Source of the DNA: CAUTNA01 sp964371145 | GTDB taxonomy: Bacteria > Pseudomonadota > Alphaproteobacteria > Rs-D84 | DNA length: 33,894 nt | Direction of reading: 5' to 3' | Assembly (NCBI GenBank): GCA_964371145.1 | Contig: CAYJKO010000008.1 | Span: forward strand, 1 to 33,894 | Shown here: one piece after another, positions 7,842 to 16,219 of the stretch | How positions within the stretch are numbered: position 1 is the stretch's first letter | Layout of the letters: each line of letters opens with the position of its first letter | Made by a program: the position numbers and the translations under genes | The notes under the pieces: model-generated | Seen by the model: only the letters and a program-made list of their open reading frames with translations | The model's database searches: none | Told to the model about the DNA's origin: nothing

Positions 7842-8549
7842 ATGAAACATTTAAGAATAAATAACGTTAAAAATGTGATTGAACACACAGCCAAATATAA
7901 TGAAAATATTGTAAAAGCTCACGAAATTCGTAAATCATTATTACCTGAAACCCTTGCAAAACACGAATACTATAACAGAAATTGTTTTGATACAGACGTT
8001 ATGAAAGAAAAAAAATTTTATCGAGAACATTTTGACCGTTATGCAAAAAAAATAAAAGATGGTGCATTAAATATAAATCGCAAAATCCCAGATATGATAT
8101 TGGCAAAAGATGCGTGCGATTTAGATTATACTGCAAAATTATTCCCAGAAGGTTCATTATGTTTTTCTTTGAACAGCTGGTATTTATTAAACCCATTGCC
8201 GGTTGGCGACATTTTACACGCCGGAAAAGACATATATTTTATAAATTCAGGCAAATTGGATACGTCTAACGATAATGCAATCAATATAAATGATTATATT
8301 TTGGGTGCTGAATACGATAATCGCCATCAAAAAAATAATCCGCGCGCGACAATTATCGCAAATCCAGATTTTGAATACAATATCGCAAATACAATAGAAA
8401 GCTATCAACACGGATTATATGTCGGATCGGTGAAATATGTTTCTGCGACAGACGGATTCGGCAATCACGCAATTGGTTCTGACATAACATTTGCAACAAT
8501 GTATTTGTTAAATAAAATTTACGAAAAAAACAAAAGAAAATTAAAATAA
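7842..8549 (+). CDS. Unknown protein, 235 aa, paralogue of the next gene
   Basis: No known family is recognised. It shares two blocks with the next product. The first, near the N-terminus, is IEHTAKYNENIVKAHEIRKSL here against IEHTKEFSGSIERAHEIKKEL. The second, in the middle, is the pattern FP.G.L......W..LNPLP followed by a short strand. The two therefore arose by tandem duplication. There is no signal peptide or membrane helix, and it looks cytoplasmic. An AGGG ribosome site lies 7 bases before the ATG. Spacing of 22 bases from the previous gene and 13 to the next suggests one transcript with obgE. Confidence 0.72.
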   Translation: MKHLRINNVKNVIEHTAKYNENIVKAHEIRKSLLPETLAKHEYYNRNCFDTDVMKEKKFYREHFDRYAKKIKDGALNINRKIPDMILAKDACDLDYTAKLFPEGSLCFSLNSWYLLNPLPVGDILHAGKDIYFINSGKLDTSNDNAININDYILGAEYDNRHQKNNPRATIIANPDFEYNIANTIESYQHGLYVGSVKYVSATDGFGNHAIGSDITFATMYLLNKIYEKNKRKLK

Positions 8550-8562
8550 AAGGGGGCTAATT

Positions 8563-9168
8563 ATGTGGCTTTTAGAAAATGACGTTTCAAAATGTATTGA
8601 ACACACAAAAGAATTCAGCGGATCCATTGAACGCGCCCATGAAATAAAAAAAGAATTGATTATAAAACATTACGAAAGCAAAAAAAATACCGGTTTTTGG
8701 GATTTATTTAAACCAACCCAAAAATATAATACAAAAACAATCGCTGTTGATAACGAATTAAATGATGCTTTATACATTGAAAATTCCGAAACTGTACAAT
8801 TTTCACGCGGGATTGAATTGCCGGCCGATAAATTTCCAAACGGTACATTGTTGTATAAACACGGGGGCTGGAACATTTTAAACCCGTTACCACAATTCCC
8901 AATAATTAAAAGAAACGATATGTTTTATACATCCGAAAACGTACCAACCCCAATTCGCGTGGGCGGTGCAAAATCGGCTGCTGTGTTACAAATACCGGAC
9001 ATTAAAATCGAAAAAAACAGATGTTTATCTGTGACTCAAAATGGATTAACCGCGTCCCCATATCCTTTTTATACCGTGACCGCGGGGAAAGACGTCGTAA
9101 TTAATTTAGATTTAAATAATGCATTAAAAGAAATGTATGCAAAAAAATATGGTATTAAAACAAAATAA
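8563..9168 (+). CDS. Unknown protein, 201 aa, paralogue of the previous gene
   Basis: This is the second member of the tandem pair, with the IEHTK...RAHEIKKEL N-terminal helix and the FPNGTLLYKHGGWNILNPLP core. It is shorter than its partner, mainly between these blocks and in the C-terminal half. It has a strong AAGGGGG ribosome site. No catalytic motif is evident. It is the last gene before the independent rubrerythrin promoter at 9174, and no hairpin terminator is seen in the short gap. Confidence 0.72.
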   Translation: MWLLENDVSKCIEHTKEFSGSIERAHEIKKELIIKHYESKKNTGFWDLFKPTQKYNTKTIAVDNELNDALYIENSETVQFSRGIELPADKFPNGTLLYKHGGWNILNPLPQFPIIKRNDMFYTSENVPTPIRVGGAKSAAVLQIPDIKIEKNRCLSVTQNGLTASPYPFYTVTAGKDVVINLDLNNALKEMYAKKYGIKTK

Positions 9169-9173
9169 TAAAA

Positions 9174-9202
9174 TTGCAATTTTAATATCTTTCTGATATT
9201 AT
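9174..9202 (+). promoter_or_regulatory. Rubrerythrin promoter
   Basis: TTGCAA (9174-9179), a 17-base spacer and TATTAT (9197-9202) precede a leader with AAGGAG at 9218-9223, five bases from the ATG. Confidence 0.65.
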
Positions 9203-9228
9203 ATACACCAGATAAAAAAGGAGAAAAT

Positions 9229-9849
9229 ATGACAACATTAAAAGGAAGTCAGACAGAAAAAAATATCTTAACTGCTTTTGCAGGGGAATCCCAGGCCAGA
9301 AACCGTTATGACATGTTTGCATCTGCTGCAAAAAAAGAAGGTTTCCAAGCAATCGCAAAAGTATTTACAGAAACAGCTGAACAAGAAAAAGAACACGCAT
9401 CACGTTTGTTTAAATTTTTAGAAGGTGGCGAATTAGAAATCACAGCCGCTTTCCCAGCAGGTAAAGTAGGTACAACAGCCGAAAATTTGGCTGCATCTAT
9501 TTATGGCGAACACGAAGAAAATACAGATATGTATCCAAAGTTTGCTGAAATCGCAGCACAAGAAGGCTTTGTTGCAATCGCAGAAGTTTTGAAAAACATC
9601 GGATACGCAGAACGTTATCACGAAGCTCGTTTCAAAGCATTATTGGATGCGATTGAAAACGGAACAATTTTCAAACAAGACGTTGACGTTATGTGGCGTT
9701 GCACAAATTGCGGAATGTGGCATATTGGCACAGACGCACCAGAATTGTGCCCAGCATGTCTGCACCCACAAGGTTATTTCATCAGCGAAAAAATTAATGC
9801 TGAATGCGATACGAACGAAGGTTTCTGTGCATACACTGTTAAATCTTAA
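9229..9849 (+). CDS. rbr: Rubrerythrin
   Basis: The 206-residue protein has the ferritin-like diiron domain (about 1-150), with Glu ligand segments GESQARNRY, EQEKEH, GEHEENTDMYP and YAERYHEARF. A C-terminal rubredoxin-like zinc or iron site follows, made of CTNCG (about 158/161) and CPAC (about 174/177). Rubrerythrins reduce hydrogen peroxide in the cytoplasm of anaerobes and microaerophiles. A further 20-odd residue tail contains two extra Cys. The gene has its own promoter, a near-ideal ribosome site and a following terminator, so it is a strong single-gene unit. Confidence 0.93.
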   Translation: MTTLKGSQTEKNILTAFAGESQARNRYDMFASAAKKEGFQAIAKVFTETAEQEKEHASRLFKFLEGGELEITAAFPAGKVGTTAENLAASIYGEHEENTDMYPKFAEIAAQEGFVAIAEVLKNIGYAERYHEARFKALLDAIENGTIFKQDVDVMWRCTNCGMWHIGTDAPELCPACLHPQGYFISEKINAECDTNEGFCAYTVKS

Positions 9850-9871
9850 TTACAGATTTATATTATTAAAA

Positions 9872-9898
9872 AATCCCGCAATCGCGGGATTTTTTATT
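9872..9898. terminator. Bidirectional terminator between rubrerythrin and lipoprotein genes
   Basis: AATCCCGC/GCGGGATT (9872-9879 with 9884-9891) encloses a 4-base loop, with T-rich sequence after it and A-rich sequence before it. It can serve both convergent genes; the stop of the minus gene lies within the T tract. Confidence 0.85.
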
Positions 9899-10346
9899 TT
9901 TCCATTTCGTCCAATATATTATTTAATTTTCGAATTGATGAATTTGCACAATTTTGACCACGCCACGACAATAATTCTTTGCCGGTTCTCTGATCTGCAA
10001 TTGACACACTGTAATTCCACCACCAAAAACCATCAAACATACAAAATAATGGCTGAAAATCTTCACGTCTCTCTTTAACCTTTACAATATAACGCGCACC
10101 CATCGTATTTGATGTGTCTATTTCAAAATCTTCGTCGCCTGTAATGTCTTTGGTTGATACCGATTTTCCAACAACAACCCGATAACCGCGTTCTTCCATA
10201 ACATCTTTTATATTTTGTTTCATAGAATAACCGCCGCGGTCGGCATAAAAAGTTTGATTTGTATCCAATGATTGTGGTTCAACCATCACGGTATTACATG
10301 CCGTCAAAGAAAGCAGGGCAATTGGCATAATTAAATATTTTTTCAT
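9894..10346 (-). CDS. Small periplasmic lipoprotein of unknown function
   Basis: The protein starts at the ATG at 10346 (MKKYLIMPIALLSLTAC), preceded by AAAGGA seven bases upstream. A longer open frame would run back into the tRNA gene and is rejected. It has a lipoprotein signal with lipobox LTAC, so Cys17 is the lipidated residue and the mature chain has about 134 residues. The body is mixed alpha/beta, with an aromatic run FDGFWWWNYSVSIADQRTGKEL. This resembles DUF4136-like or curli-type small lipoproteins in style only; no family is assigned. It lies just downstream of tRNA-Arg on the same strand, so it may be transcribed with it. Confidence 0.75.
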   Translation of the reverse strand: MKKYLIMPIALLSLTACNTVMVEPQSLDTNQTFYADRGGYSMKQNIKDVMEERGYRVVVGKSVSTKDITGDEDFEIDTSNTMGARYIVKVKERREDFQPLFCMFDGFWWWNYSVSIADQRTGKELLSWRGQNCANSSIRKLNNILDEMEK

Positions 10347-10362
10347 ATCAAATCCTTTTACT

Positions 10363-10439
10363 TGGCGCACCCAACAAGAGTCGAACTTGTAATCTCTGCC
10401 TTCGGAGGGCAGCGCTTTATCCAGTTAAGCTATGGGCGC
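10363..10439 (-). tRNA. tRNA-Arg (anticodon CCG)
   Basis: The 77-base minus-strand sequence folds as a cloverleaf. The acceptor stem GCGCCCA pairs with TGGGTGC (one G-U), the anticodon stem is CTGCC/GGCAG with loop CTCCGAA, and the T-loop TTCGACT is in place. The CCA end is encoded. The anticodon CCG reads the Arg codon CGG. Confidence 0.93.
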
Positions 10440-10485
10440 AAAACATATGAATATATTCAAACATTAACAAACAAAAGTCAAGGAC

Positions 10486-11562
10486 TTATGATTTATTCAA
10501 CATCAACATTTCCAACATAAAATCATCCAAATCACCATCCAATACCGCATCTGAATCCGTTTTTTCAACCCCGCTGCGGACATCTTTGACCAATTGATAT
10601 GGGTATAAAACATAATTTCTGATTTGTGAACCCCATTCGATTTTTTTCTGGGATTCTTTTGACGCATTTTCGGCTTCTTCGCGTTTTTTTAATTCTAATT
10701 CATATAATTTTGAACGCAACATTTTCATAGCCATTTCACGATTTTGAATTTGAGACCGTTCATTTTGGCACGTTACAACCGTATTCGTTGGAAGATGGGT
10801 TATACGCACGGCAGAATCTGTTTTATTAACGTGTTGTCCACCCGCACCAGATGCACGATATGTATCTATGCGTAAATCTTTATCCAATATTTCAATTTCT
10901 ATATTGTCGTCTATGTCCGGCCAAACATCCACGGATGCAAAGCTGGTTTGGCGTTTACCATTCGCATTAAAAGGCGATATACGCACCAAACGATGAACCC
11001 CGATTTCATTTTTTAACCAACCGTATGCGCGATGTCCGGAAATTCTGTATGTTATGCTTTTGATACCGGCAACATCGCCAATGTGTTCTTCTACGACTTC
11101 GATTTTAAAATTATGACGTTCTGCCCATCTTTGATACATACGGGACATCATCATTGTCCAATCCATAGCCTCGGTACCGCCGGCGCCAGCCTGGATAAAA
11201 ATAAAAGCCCCGCTGTTGTCTGCGTCCCCAGAAAACAAAGTTACAAATTTTGCGCGATATGCACGCGCCGCCAAATCTGATACTCCCGCAATAACGTCTG
11301 GGTCTTCTGCGTCCAATTCATACATTTCTTTTAACATATCAAAATCAGATTTCAAATCTGTGTAATCTTTGACCGTTTTTTCCAAACCTGCTTTTTTCTG
11401 TAAAATGCCACTGGCGTTATCTGGATTATCCCAGAAATTATCAGCAGACGCCAATTTGTCCAATTGATTAATTTCTGCATTTAATTTATCCATATCAAAA
11501 AATTCACCAATCGCGGTTATATCTTCGTTTATTTTTATAAAAGTATCATTTGTAATCATCAT
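10486..11562 (-). CDS. prfB: Peptide chain release factor 2
   Basis: RF2 ends translation at TGA and TAA. The GGQ catalytic loop is in ASGAGGQHVNKTDSAVR, and the stop-recognition tripeptide SPF is in LVRISPFNANGKRQ, which separates it from RF1 (PxT). The reading frame is continuous through the region where many prfB genes carry the programmed +1 frameshift (here GEFFDMDK), so that autoregulation is absent. An upstream ATG at 11571 is in frame, but it overlaps the -10 box TAATAT. The Met at 11562 lies 7 bases after that box and would be leaderless, so it is preferred; the next codon is also Met. Length is about 358 residues. Confidence 0.9.
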   Translation of the reverse strand: MMITNDTFIKINEDITAIGEFFDMDKLNAEINQLDKLASADNFWDNPDNASGILQKKAGLEKTVKDYTDLKSDFDMLKEMYELDAEDPDVIAGVSDLAARAYRAKFVTLFSGDADNSGAFIFIQAGAGGTEAMDWTMMMSRMYQRWAERHNFKIEVVEEHIGDVAGIKSITYRISGHRAYGWLKNEIGVHRLVRISPFNANGKRQTSFASVDVWPDIDDNIEIEILDKDLRIDTYRASGAGGQHVNKTDSAVRITHLPTNTVVTCQNERSQIQNREMAMKMLRSKLYELELKKREEAENASKESQKKIEWGSQIRNYVLYPYQLVKDVRSGVEKTDSDAVLDGDLDDFMLEMLMLNKS

Positions 11563-11569
11563 AATTTGC

Positions 11570-11597
11570 ATATTATCACGATATTTTTCTAAATCAA
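11570..11597 (-). promoter_or_regulatory. prfB promoter (leaderless)
   Basis: On the minus strand, TTGATT (11597-11592), a 16-base spacer and TAATAT (11575-11570) put the transcript start at about the ATG at 11562. No ribosome site is present. Confidence 0.5.
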
Positions 11598-11668
11598 ATA
11601 TTTTATAAAAACAACTATTGCCTTTTTTTTTTGAATATGGTAAAATTTATATAACGAGAGGGATTTTT

Positions 11669-12904
11669 ATGAAAAAAACATTTGCTACATTTGGTTTAAT
11701 TGCAGGCGTAATTTGCGCAAATTCTGCGTTCGGGGTATCTGCGGGAACGGTATCCAAATCTGCGACAACTGCACGTATCAGCAATAATGCATATCAATCC
11801 AGCACAAATTTACGTGGTAATGCGGCCGTTGCAAATGCATATACCAATCAACAAAAAAGCACTTATTTTATGGTTAATCAACCGGATGTTGATACCGCGT
11901 GCCGCACAAAGATTTTTGAATGCCTGACCGAATATTGTGGCGATGTCACAGTTGTCCCAGGTCAAAGAGAAAGCAAATGCGCATATTCATCTGAATCCGA
12001 ATTGTACAGCTATGCTTTATTGTGTTTGCAAAAAGATAATTCCATATTGTTACCACAATATTCTGTAACAGGGTACGGTACAAATACGGCGGCTCAATTA
12101 TGCCCGTCATACGTACAACAAGAATTAATGTCTTATTTATCTATGGCAAATTTGGCCAACCAATTAACAAAATCAAATTCCAGCCTGTGTGTTGAAAGAC
12201 GTATGGAATTAGAAGCCGCAATGTCATGCCATTCTATCGCTTTGTCTTTTGCGGGTGAAACAACCAGTATGTTAAACACATATTTAACCGATTATTGTGG
12301 TGATGGCGTTTCTGGCGGATCCGCTGAAATGGTATCCCGTTTCTTAAACGCGGGCAACGTTGGCGCAGACATTTGGGGATGGGCAGATAAAATTGTCAGT
12401 TTGGATTTAAATAAAAAAGGCGACGATTGGAAAATTGCAACTGATGCCGTATTGGCCAGTTACACAAACCGTATGAATTTGGCATGTGGCGACGATTTAC
12501 AAATAAACACACCACAAGGCACGGGTCAATCATCCGGACAAACAGCTTTGCAAGCAATTGCGACAACCGCTGTTGCAACGGCTTTCCCGGCATCTGGTTC
12601 ATCAAATAAAGCAAATCCAAACGAAGGTTTCAGCATTTGGAAAGAAGTCAACAGCGCGACCGATATTTATGATTTCGCCACTGCGCAACAGGTTATAAAT
12701 GCAGGGCTGACAAATTCTGCAATTACACAAAATTCATTTTTAACATCCGCTCAAATGGATTCTATGCAAACCGCATATAAATTGGGCACAAAAGTATTTA
12801 TTTTACGCGATTCTGCCAGATGTTATACCATTCAAGTTGGCGATTTAACGTCCGCCGAAACATCTATGATTGCACAATCTTTTGCAACATGTGTCAGCAG
12901 ATAA
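11669..12904 (+). CDS. Cysteine-rich secreted protein of unknown function
   Basis: The protein has 411 residues from the ATG at 11669, which has a GAGAGGG ribosome site; the longer frame from 11618 has none and puts 17 residues before the signal. Residues 1-23 or so form a Sec signal peptide ending near NSAFG. The mature part has twelve Cys, an even number that fits periplasmic disulfides, with clusters such as CRTKIFECLTEYCGDV and YCGDG. The rest is rich in Ala, Thr, Ser, Asn and Gln. No domain is recognised. It comes just before an amidase and an autotransporter on the same strand, so an envelope role is likely. Confidence 0.75.
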   Translation: MKKTFATFGLIAGVICANSAFGVSAGTVSKSATTARISNNAYQSSTNLRGNAAVANAYTNQQKSTYFMVNQPDVDTACRTKIFECLTEYCGDVTVVPGQRESKCAYSSESELYSYALLCLQKDNSILLPQYSVTGYGTNTAAQLCPSYVQQELMSYLSMANLANQLTKSNSSLCVERRMELEAAMSCHSIALSFAGETTSMLNTYLTDYCGDGVSGGSAEMVSRFLNAGNVGADIWGWADKIVSLDLNKKGDDWKIATDAVLASYTNRMNLACGDDLQINTPQGTGQSSGQTALQAIATTAVATAFPASGSSNKANPNEGFSIWKEVNSATDIYDFATAQQVINAGLTNSAITQNSFLTSAQMDSMQTAYKLGTKVFILRDSARCYTIQVGDLTSAETSMIAQSFATCVSR

Positions 12905-12919
12905 TTTTTTCATAACGAC

Positions 12920-12948
12920 TTGTTTTTTTAATTCAAATTTGCTATAAT
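12920..12948 (+). promoter_or_regulatory. Promoter of the amidase gene
   Basis: TTGTTT (12920-12925), a 17-base spacer and TATAAT (12943-12948) lie 13 bases before the ATG. The leader would be about 6-7 bases and has no ribosome site. Confidence 0.55.
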
Positions 12949-12961
12949 TGGATTAGATAAA

Positions 12962-14104
12962 ATGAAAATATCAAGAAGAAATCTTTTTAAATTAGCCGGT
13001 GGCGCAACAGCCGTTTGTGCTTTTATGCCGCGAATTGCCTTTGCCGCGCCGGGAAAATTAAAATCTTTTCGTTCGGGGTTGCAACCAAATGGCGATACAC
13101 GTCTGGTCATAGAAACAACGACAAAACCGTCATATAAAATATCATATCCAGATAATCAAATCGCGATTAGTTTTGCAAACACAACCACGAACAAGGCGAT
13201 TAAACCAACTTTGGCAAAAAAAACTTTGGTAAATGATTTGGTCCAATATCAATCTGGCGACAGATTGTTTGTAACTGCAAAATTATCCACAAATGTGTCT
13301 AAAATTTCAGACAATAAAATATTTATCCTGGAACCAAACGGGGACACCGATTACAGATTGGTTTTAGATTTCAATAAAGCTTCATCATCCGCAGCAAAAA
13401 CAACAACGGCTGCAACAACCACAAAAAAACAATATACCATTGTAATTGACGCAGGCCACGGCGGTAAAGACCCGGGGTGTGTTGGAAAACGTGGAACATA
13501 TGAAAAAACAGTCGTATTGTCTGTCGCAAAAAAATTAAAAACTAAATTAGATTCTCTTGGTTTTAAAACATATTTAACACGTTCAACCGATAAATTTTTA
13601 AATTTATCCACCCGTTCATCTTTGGCCGAAAAATATCATGCTGATTTATTTTTATCTTTGCACGCAAACGCAAACCCAAGCCGTTCTATGAAAGGATTTT
13701 CAGTTTATACATTGTCTCAAAAAGCGTCCGACGAAGAGGCCCGCAAATTAGCCGAGGCAGAAAACGCATCGGACAAAATTGATGTCGATGGATTCGAAAA
13801 ATTTCCGTCCGACATCCGTAATACTTTGTCATCATTACAACAACAAGCCGTCGCGGAAATGTCCATCGATTATGCCGAAGATTGCGTTGCTTCTTTCAAA
13901 TCTTCTTCAATCAAACAACAATCTGGGCCAACGGTCAGATATGCTCCGTTTGCCGTTTTACGTTCAACCGTCCCGGCCGCTTTAATTGAATTAGGTCACC
14001 TGTCGAACGCAGACGAAGAAAAATTATTAAGATCATCAACATATCAAAACAAATTGGCTACGACAATTGCAAATTCTGTAAAAGCATACGATTTTAACGC
14101 ATAA
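12962..14104 (+). CDS. amiC: N-acetylmuramoyl-L-alanine amidase (AmiC-like, Tat-exported)
   Basis: The 380-residue enzyme cuts the amide bond between muramic acid and the peptide in peptidoglycan, usually at septa. It starts with a twin-arginine signal (SRRNLFKLAGG, then a hydrophobic stretch to AFAAPG). An AMIN-like beta domain follows at about 30-140, then an Ala/Thr/Lys-rich linker. The zinc-dependent Amidase_3 domain starts at IVIDAGHGGKDPG (His ligand), with the second ligand Glu in YEKTV, His in LSLHANAN, and the catalytic Glu in ALIELGHLSN. Tat export is also known for E. coli AmiA and AmiC. It sits in a block of envelope genes. Confidence 0.92.
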   Translation: MKISRRNLFKLAGGATAVCAFMPRIAFAAPGKLKSFRSGLQPNGDTRLVIETTTKPSYKISYPDNQIAISFANTTTNKAIKPTLAKKTLVNDLVQYQSGDRLFVTAKLSTNVSKISDNKIFILEPNGDTDYRLVLDFNKASSSAAKTTTAATTTKKQYTIVIDAGHGGKDPGCVGKRGTYEKTVVLSVAKKLKTKLDSLGFKTYLTRSTDKFLNLSTRSSLAEKYHADLFLSLHANANPSRSMKGFSVYTLSQKASDEEARKLAEAENASDKIDVDGFEKFPSDIRNTLSSLQQQAVAEMSIDYAEDCVASFKSSSIKQQSGPTVRYAPFAVLRSTVPAALIELGHLSNADEEKLLRSSTYQNKLATTIANSVKAYDFNA

Positions 14105-14141
14105 GATTAACATCCGATTGACCAAAAGCATCCATTTATAT

Positions 14142-14160
14142 ACCCTTGTATTACAAGGGT
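14142..14160 (+). promoter_or_regulatory. Hairpin covering the ribosome site of the autotransporter gene
   Basis: ACCCTTGTA (14142-14150) and TACAAGGGT (14152-14160) are perfect inverted repeats, realistically a 7-bp stem with a 5-base loop. The right arm contains the AAGGG Shine-Dalgarno sequence 7 bases before the ATG. The following TTTTATT also makes it a weak terminator for the amidase transcript. Confidence 0.6.
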
Positions 14161-14166
14161 TTTATT

Positions 14167-15864
14167 ATGAAATGGTTAAGAAAGATTGTTTTTATTGTCG
14201 GAATTAATTTTCTTTTTTTTATGCCCGTTATGGGACGAATAATTGAAATTACAGGGGAAGAATCAATCATTTTAAACATTGATGAAAATACGCAATTCAA
14301 TGATAACACAGACGATTTTGCATCCGTTATATGGGTCGATAATCCGAACGCGGTTCTTGATTTTGCCGGACGACACGTATTTAAAAATAATTCAGACCAC
14401 AATTCTGTGACAGGTGGCGCGATTTATAATCGTGGTACGATAATTTTTGATTATGCTGTTTTTTTGAATAATTATGCCGACACAAATAAAAATGATATTT
14501 TTATGTACGAACACGGCAATTTAATGGTGCGTCAAAATTTAACTTTGGATGGCGGCATTATAAATTTGGGATATGGCGACATCGTATTCAAAGAAAATTC
14601 TGTCCTGCGCGTTAGTATTCCAACCACAAAGATAATTGGGAATGTTCGAAACAATGGAGCAACATTGGATTTTTTCTTTGATTCTGATTTCAAAGACGGC
14701 GAATATGTTTTGATAACAGGATATTTAGATCGCGAATTTAAAATAGCAAAAAATCCATATTATGAAATAACACCGACGGCAAAGCGCGGCACATATTACA
14801 TCCGCCATAAAAACTATTCAGAAATCGGTAATTTTATAGGATTAGAAAAAGACCAATTAAACACAGCCACCAGTTTTTTTTCTTTTGAAGGCGCAGACAG
14901 CCAAACAAAAACCAAAGACGAATTATGGATGTTGTTGATTGAAAATGAAGAAGAAGTCGTCACCCAAGATTTTATGGATTCTTTGCCGGACAATCAAATA
15001 TTATTACCAATGGAAAATATGTATTTATCACAAAATGCAAACAATTTATTTAATATAATCGGCAATCAATTTTATTTAAACTTTCCTTTTAATTACAAAG
15101 ATTTGGATGACCGAAATATTTGGGCGACGACTTCGTTTAACAAATCAGAATATTCAGGCAGAATGCCATTTAACACAACCGGCGAAACGTTTGCATTTGG
15201 TGCAGATTCAAAATTAAATAAAAATTTTAAATTAGGAACAGGGTTGGCATATACATCTGCAAAATTCGGAACCGAAGATTTAACGGCATCAACCTGGTCT
15301 GGATTAATATATAATGAATACAGAACACGTAATAAATTTATAAATACGGCATTATCTTATTCCAGAACCATTTTTTCTGAAAACGATATTGATTTTCGCG
15401 CCCATGCATATGCTGTGCATCTGTTATTGGGCCAAGACGTTCGATTAAAACGCAATAATGTAATCAGCCCACAAATAGGCGTCAATTATCTGCACACATC
15501 TTTAAATGATTATATTGATTATTCGGGTGCAAATATTAACCCGGCCGGATCAAATGTATTAAATTTATCGGGTGGGGCGCGTTATGCTTTTAAACAATAT
15601 ACGCACGATTACAATATTTTAATCGGAGCCAAAATAATGGCAAAATACGACGCAGTCCAAGAATATGATAATTTATATATGACGGACATTCACAATTCTG
15701 TGACCCAACAATATGCATTGAAACCCGAAAAAATATCGGGGGAAGTTGGTCTGGACATTGCTGTTCAATTTGGAAACACACAAATAATTGCTGGGTACGC
15801 CGGTAATTTTCGCAAAGATTATGTTGAAACCAATGGGAAATTGACCATAAAACACCATTTTTAA
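14167..15864 (+). CDS. Autotransporter beta-domain protein
   Basis: From the ATG at 14167 the protein has 565 residues; the frame extends to 14146 but only the later Met has a ribosome site. A signal peptide with a long hydrophobic core (to about residue 24) is followed by a short passenger (about 25-290) with beta-helix-like stretches such as GGAIYNRGTIIFDYAVFLNN. The last 270 residues are an outer-membrane barrel of alternating amphipathic strands (IWATTSFNKSEYSG, FKLGTGLAYTSAKFG, IIAGYAGNFRK) ending in the C-terminal Phe typical of autotransporter barrels. The passenger is small for the family, so it may act as a surface patch more than a released protein. Substrate or partner is unknown. 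Confidence 0.83.
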   Translation: MKWLRKIVFIVGINFLFFMPVMGRIIEITGEESIILNIDENTQFNDNTDDFASVIWVDNPNAVLDFAGRHVFKNNSDHNSVTGGAIYNRGTIIFDYAVFLNNYADTNKNDIFMYEHGNLMVRQNLTLDGGIINLGYGDIVFKENSVLRVSIPTTKIIGNVRNNGATLDFFFDSDFKDGEYVLITGYLDREFKIAKNPYYEITPTAKRGTYYIRHKNYSEIGNFIGLEKDQLNTATSFFSFEGADSQTKTKDELWMLLIENEEEVVTQDFMDSLPDNQILLPMENMYLSQNANNLFNIIGNQFYLNFPFNYKDLDDRNIWATTSFNKSEYSGRMPFNTTGETFAFGADSKLNKNFKLGTGLAYTSAKFGTEDLTASTWSGLIYNEYRTRNKFINTALSYSRTIFSENDIDFRAHAYAVHLLLGQDVRLKRNNVISPQIGVNYLHTSLNDYIDYSGANINPAGSNVLNLSGGARYAFKQYTHDYNILIGAKIMAKYDAVQEYDNLYMTDIHNSVTQQYALKPEKISGEVGLDIAVQFGNTQIIAGYAGNFRKDYVETNGKLTIKHHF

Positions 15865-15869
15865 CTTTT

Positions 15870-15898
15870 TTTAAATACCCCTTGAATTTGGGTATAAT
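15870..15898 (+). promoter_or_regulatory. Promoter of the HU/IHF-accDA unit with inverted repeat
   Basis: TTTAAA (15870-15875), a 17-base spacer and TATAAT (15893-15898) are a plausible promoter. The inverted repeat ATACCC/GGGTAT (15875-15880, 15890-15895) lies between and over these boxes and could be an operator. Confidence 0.45.
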
Positions 15899-15937
15899 TC
15901 ATTACATAATAAAGCAATCAAAACAAAGGAAATGAAA

Positions 15938-16216
15938 ATGAAACGTTCGGATTTAATTCGTTCTATTCAAATCAATTACAGCCGTATGAAAGAAAAAGAT
16001 GCGGCCATGATTGTGGACACGATGTCAGACACAATAAAAGATTCTATCGCCAATGGCGATAAAATAGAAATCCGTGGATTTGGAACGGTTGCACCACGCA
16101 ATCGTGCACCGAAAGTTGGATATAATCCATTGGATGGACAACCTATGCATTTGGCGGCCGGCAGAACCATATTGTTTCGCCCAAGCCGTGAATTAACAAA
16201 AAAAATGAATGGATAA
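15938..16216 (+). CDS. HU/IHF family DNA-bending protein
   Basis: The 92-residue protein has the HU/IHF fold: N-terminal helices (MKRSDLIRSIQ, AAMIVDTMSDTIKDSI), the strand GDKIEIRGFGTVAPRNRAPKVGYNP, and a DNA-binding arm ending in IFRPSRELTKKM-like sequence. The IEIRGFG segment and arm are closest in style to IHF-beta. The first ATG (15932) is only one base after AAAGGA. The second, at 15938, has a 7-base spacing, so it is chosen. It is followed after three bases by the fused carboxyltransferase gene, which places a nucleoid protein and a fatty-acid synthesis gene on the same transcript. Confidence 0.88.
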   Translation: MKRSDLIRSIQINYSRMKEKDAAMIVDTMSDTIKDSIANGDKIEIRGFGTVAPRNRAPKVGYNPLDGQPMHLAAGRTILFRPSRELTKKMNG

Positions 16217-16219
16217 AAA

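Noticed and set aside
10347..10370. N-terminal extension of the lipoprotein ORF to 10370
   Set aside because: It would run into the 3' part of tRNA-Arg and place residues before a normal lipoprotein signal; the ATG at 10346 has a good ribosome site.
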